Of a DNA stretch of 64,000 nucleotides, positions 59,926-64,000 are shown piece after piece. Position 1 is the first letter of the stretch; every line of letters begins with the position of its first letter. The stretch spans positions 1 through 64,000 of the forward strand of contig JAJEKV010000294.1 of NCBI GenBank assembly GCA_021234155.1, written 5' to 3'. Position numbers and translations under genes: made by a program. Below the pieces are notes generated by a model. The model did no database searches. It worked only from the letters and a program-made list of their open reading frames with translations, and had not been told where the DNA came from. The stretch comes from Isoetes taiwanensis. Taxonomy: Eukaryota > Streptophyta > Lycopodiopsida > Isoetales > Isoetaceae.

Positions 59926-60569
59926 CCTTCTTCTATTCACCACATCGAGGCGATCAAGTGCTTTCGATGAGCCACTCGATCTTGTTGGTTGCCTAGATAG
60001 GCATCTTCTTCTTGATCCCTACGCGAAGAAAAGCTTTTTGGAGATTCATTGCCTGCGTCAATTAGTGTTATGATCCATCGATATGGCTTTCGCGCATGAG
60101 CTATGAGATATCGGGGATCACTACTACAGATCACGAAGATGATTGAATCACACATTCAACATATAAGCACCGACCATCTTATCTATGAATCATGTATGCA
60201 TTTATATATTAAAGATGTAAGCGGTTATATATGATCACAAATATAGTAATGTTATGTATTAAGATGAAAGATATGTATTACAAGTACAAGATCTCATGTA
60301 TTAAGATGAACAATGTGCTATGTCTTTCCACATGTCTATAATATATTTGAATTTGATTTGTTTTGGCCTCTTGCCATTGGCATCCGGGCATAATGAATAG
60401 CATCTAAATTTTCATACCTTGAAGGATCGGAAGGATTAGGCATGGCAGCTTAGTCAAGCGGTCTTTGTAGTCCCCTCGGTAGGCTTCCACCACGATACAA
60501 AAATATGGCCAAAATATGTAGATTACGGATCAAGAACAAAGCATTCTCCCTGCATATCCTAACCAAGTG

Positions 60570-62950
60570 GCGGTGTTATCATCTCGTGTCGACTAGAACA
60601 AACATACCCTTTGTCACATATGCGTGAGGATCAAACTCTTCAAGAGGCAACTTTGGGCTGGCCATCGGCGGGCCACAATAAGATGGTAAAGGTCGTGTGA
60701 CCAAGGCGGAATCGTCGACCCTGCGGAACAAATCTTTGTTTGTTCTAGAGGAGCTTGTCTTGTTTGTGGCCAAAATGCATCATTTTGAGGGCGCCTGAAG
60801 CAACATCCTCCAAAGAGATAAGAAAAGTGGCTCCAATACTCAACACTTGGTGTATTGCCTTGCAAACAAGCTACTTTCTTGATTCTTACATATGTCCTTC
60901 CATAGGGAGATGTATTTGTTGATGCTATCCTTCAACCCCGGAAGATCTTTCAATGTTGGTCTAGGAGGAATATTTTGTGGCACACCACTTGGTATCATTG
61001 GTGACCATGTTCATCCTCTTTCCACATTCTAACTCTGGAGAATCTGCTGGAAGCCACTCTTTATGTGTGGGGCGCATTTTGTATTGCATAACAGGCCAAT
61101 CTCCTGCCATCTTAAATTTGAAGAGCAATGGTTCAGTATGCCCAACCAGGCGTTGGCCCTTATCAGGGATGAATCCCTTCACAAAATCCTTCCAATTTGG
61201 AACTTCATCAATAAAGTATGGAATTGGGGATTTTGCATTGCATTTACTAAACAAGTAAAAGTAGCTCTGGTAGTGTCAAAGCATCCGACGAACTCATCAA
61301 GGTTGAAAAATTTCCAAATAAAGCATCAATATCATCATGGGTGTGGCCGACCATTATAAAGCCCACTTGGATCTCATCAAAGACCTTAAGCCAAGTCAAA
61401 TAAGATAAGTATGAAAAGACATACCTATTTTTGTTTTGCCCTACCTTTGCATTATCAAGTTGCAAATAGAGATTTTGGGGAAGAGGGTTGAACACCTCAG
61501 GATTCGTTGTAGTTGAAGTATTTGGCAATACTTCTCCCATGGAAGCAAGTTTGTTCTTCAAAGGATTGATGTCCTTGACTGCTTGCATCCATTTGCAATC
61601 TGCAGGCTTACTTCCACATAAGTCACCTATCTTGTCCTCTTGCACCAATTCCAAGTTATGCAATATTCTAGAAAGTGAACCAATGTGGAAGTTTGAATCA
61701 TCTTTCCATAAATCAAGTGAAAAATGACCATAGGCACGACCACCATGCCCATGAGTCAAAGCTCTGTCAAACGCTCTTCAAGCGATCACCTCTCCATCTG
61801 ATTTTGCTAGATGATGACTTCTAGGCACTAAAGTCTTAACCCGATCCATCTTATCATGTATTATACATAGATGATTTTCAGGGAGACCGATGTGACAATG
61901 CTCTCCAATGCCAATATTGATTACACAAAGGCGTTGCTCTAGCATATGAGCCCGACGTTGAATTGCAAGATTTCGTCTCTCTCTTGTATCTTTTGTTTTT
62001 CCAGCTTTTTGCTTAATTACCACTTGAGATGTTGCATTTAGAGAAGGCTGTATTTTTTGCAATGCTAACATCGGAAATTCCTTTTCCATATACTATAAAA
62101 AGAGTTCAAGGCTACGTTGTTGTTCTGTAAGCTCTTCAAGATTTGCTCCAACTTCTTTATGTATAAGCTTCTTATTAAGAATGGAAGGAAGCTTCCGTAC
62201 ATTTTCTCTTACATCATCTCTACCTCTTTTTGCTCCTATGGGGAATACTTTCGGCATTCTCTGAATGAATCATCTAGCACACATTAGGTGGCGATTGTAG
62301 TGGATCACGGGCTTCTTAGAGCCGATATTACCATGTTGACTACCTTTGCACACTGCTTCAAATCTGTTTCTCCAATTGTAAAATGTTGTCGACCGATACC
62401 TAAAGCCATCGCCACCCTGCCAGGGCAATTCCATCCCCTTGAGCACTATCCTGTCCTCTCCTTCTCTGTGTAAGTCACACTCAAGACGTCAAAAAATCGT
62501 AACCCTTGCATTGTATGGTTGAGATAAAAATTCTTTTCTTAATTCACATACTTGATGCTTGGTAAGTTTCTTGTTGCAAGTATTTTTGCAGTGACTTGTC
62601 TTCATGAACTTATTGATTGAAGTTGTGGAGCATAGCCTTTCCTCTTTGCTCTTTCCCTTGGGTTGTCTTGGAATCCTATGTGTGTAAGTATACTTCCTTT
62701 TTTAGTTTGAATTGAGCCTGAATGTTGTCCTCAAAAGATTCTATTTCCATATCCTCATTTTTCTTTAGCTTCTCGAGCTTGCGGATGTTGTGAGGCAGTC
62801 CTTCCATCCTGCGGCATCACATCGCTATTTTCCCATTGTACAAGGTAATTTTTTCTGGCGGCCTTTTGCACAAAGCATGACATTTGAGATCCTCTGTAAT
62901 TAGTGCGAGGGAAGGATCTTTCCCACCTGAGCCCCACCTTTGAGTCTCCT
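60570..62950 (-). pseudogene. Degraded gene with LQLDN...GHTHDDID signature (DUF7869-like)
   Basis: Reading leftwards on the minus strand: an N-terminal part near 62755-62937; a Cys/Lys-rich part near 62450-62690 (HCKNTCNKKLTKHQVCELRK); RVAMALGIGRQHFTIGETDL near 62345-62420; IHDKMDRVKTLVPRSHHLAK near 61800-61865; then HFSLDLWKDDSN, LQLDNAKVGQNKNRY and GFIMVGHTHDDIDALFG (61247-61759). The text continues one frame over as IDEVPNWKDFVKGFIPDKGQ (60961-61254), and a C-terminal stretch follows at 60580-60960. The order of Asp and HTHxDID motifs matches an uncharacterised eukaryotic family that I remember as DUF7869, often repeat-like in genomes. A transposase-like role is only a guess. Frame changes and stops near 61780, 61250 and 60960, plus others, make it a pseudogene unless some are introns. 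Confidence 0.65.
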
Positions 62951-64000
62951 AAAATTCATCGTCACGGCATCCGGGGATCGAAGACAATTATGGCCTCTGC
63001 ATATTTACTGCCGGTCACATGCATGAAGAATGTGGCAATGCTTATCCAAGAGATCAGTTCTTGAGAAACTAGGTGGTGGTTCATCATCATCGATGCTATC
63101 CTGCGAGGAAAAGCGTGTACCTAGATCCTTTGTAGGATCAATTTCTTCATCGCATCGACATTGCCTCTGATTCTACAATCGAGGTCGGTGATGGGGTAGC
63201 TAAATCAATGGCATGATATCTTATATCTTGCGAGGCCATTCGATAAGCGTGCCCTGACCTCTTCAATGTTGTCGGTAGCCATCACATGGAATCGGAAGGA
63301 TGTGGGTAGGCACCACGACCTCGGTAACTTGCCTTTGCTCACGTTGAGTGCGTCAACATTCTTCCCATGGATGCAAGTTCTATTCACCAAGACACCCTTA
63401 CCAACCACGGTATTATTGCGACAAGGTTCACCATATTCTCGTTAACGCTTCTTGTTTGAAGGGGCGGGCGATCGACCGAAGTCGATGATGTTGTGGAGGG
63501 ACTACTAGGCAAGTTCGGGGGTTCGGTATCGGGCGTTTCCGATGAGTAAGTTGGGGCTCCTTCACGGTATTTCACTTGATTTGAGGCCATTAGATAAATG
63601 TCCCCCGGCCCGGCAATGTTATCTGCTCCCTCACACGGAATGGGAAGCACATGGGTGGGCACTATGGCTTCCCGATGACCTCCACGACCACATTGCACCA
63701 TGGAATGTTCGCCATGCGGATGGCCTCTATGCAATTCATGTCCCCGGCAACTACCACATCCCCATCGACAAGGTTTACGAGGGGGCCTTTTCTGTGAGAA
63801 TCAATACACATATATATATATATATACTTGTTAGAGACATGCAACCCTCGATGACATATACTTAGTGAAAATAAGCGAAAATGTGAAAGAAATTATCGAC
63901 ATGAGACAAATGGCGCATGGTGCTCCATTCTGAAATGGCCTTGATGCGCTCATTTACCTTTAAATAAGCATTTGCGCCATTTACAATCAATGGGCCATTT
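62951..64000 (-). other. Upstream region with a duplicated protein-like module
   Basis: On the minus strand, a module reading VPTHVLPIPCEGADNI (about 63580-63690) recurs as GTGCCTACCCACATCCTTCC...GACAACATT (about 63255-63335). Each is preceded by a LV(D/N)...NCIEAI or NVDALN part and followed by CTTATC(T/G)AATGGCCTC. Frames are broken in the left copy. It may be part of the gene at 60570-62950 or of a neighbouring one. An (AT)n run lies at about 63809-63827. Confidence 0.45.

Overview
The window looks like repeat-dense nuclear DNA of a land plant. The reasons are plant-type Helitron ends, CACTA-type ends with subterminal repeats, an L1-clade LINE, a 1.1-kb satellite and long (TTC)n/(TCC)n tracts. 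A non-seed plant such as a fern or lycophyte would fit the L1-type ORF1 and the HTHxDID-type (DUF7869-like) protein, but that is a guess. No rRNA, tRNA, CRISPR or clearly intact host gene was found. Most of the window is mobile elements nested in each other.

Layout. 1-11916 and 19432-22066 are one satellite array (unit about 1.1 kb). It is split by a LINE (11917-16031) whose (TTA)n tail is itself split by a reverse-strand Helitron, H1 (16032-19402). 22068-23145 is an imperfect tandem duplication, followed by a palindrome cluster near 23.65 kb that resembles CACTA subterminal repeats. 24161-29560 is a retroposon-like repeat (family X, copy 1) interrupted by a second Helitron, H2 (24576-29265). 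Three more X copies lie at 31798-32830, 45749-46430 and 48532-49215, all on the minus strand, each ending in a (GAA)n tail. 34.2-35.8 kb holds exon-like scraps of an unidentified gene. 37593-45675 is a pair of elements, A and B, with shared ends, strongly A-rich and T-poor on the plus strand and carrying many small CACC-loop-GGTGG hairpins. 51860-57047 is a CACTA-type element with a GTA target duplication, apparently inserted at the edge of an acidic coding exon (57048-57437). That exon is followed by a second CACTA right end (58064) and a third Helitron 3' end (58171). 58.5-60.1 kb holds local tandem repeats and a 600-bp duplication. 60.5-62.95 kb on the minus strand is a degraded gene with the LQLDN...GHTHDDID signature, and a duplicated protein module lies just beyond it (63.2-63.86 kb).

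The observation I would follow first is in family X. Each copy has a block in which two arms pair over a similar loop core, and the copies differ in the arms in ways that keep the pairing. This suggests a selected RNA (or DNA) structure in a short retroposon whose tails become the local microsatellites. Second is the LINE, where ORF1 and ORF2 lie in the same frame with a single TAG between them. All calls are by eye from the sequence; family names come from remembered motifs and were not searched.
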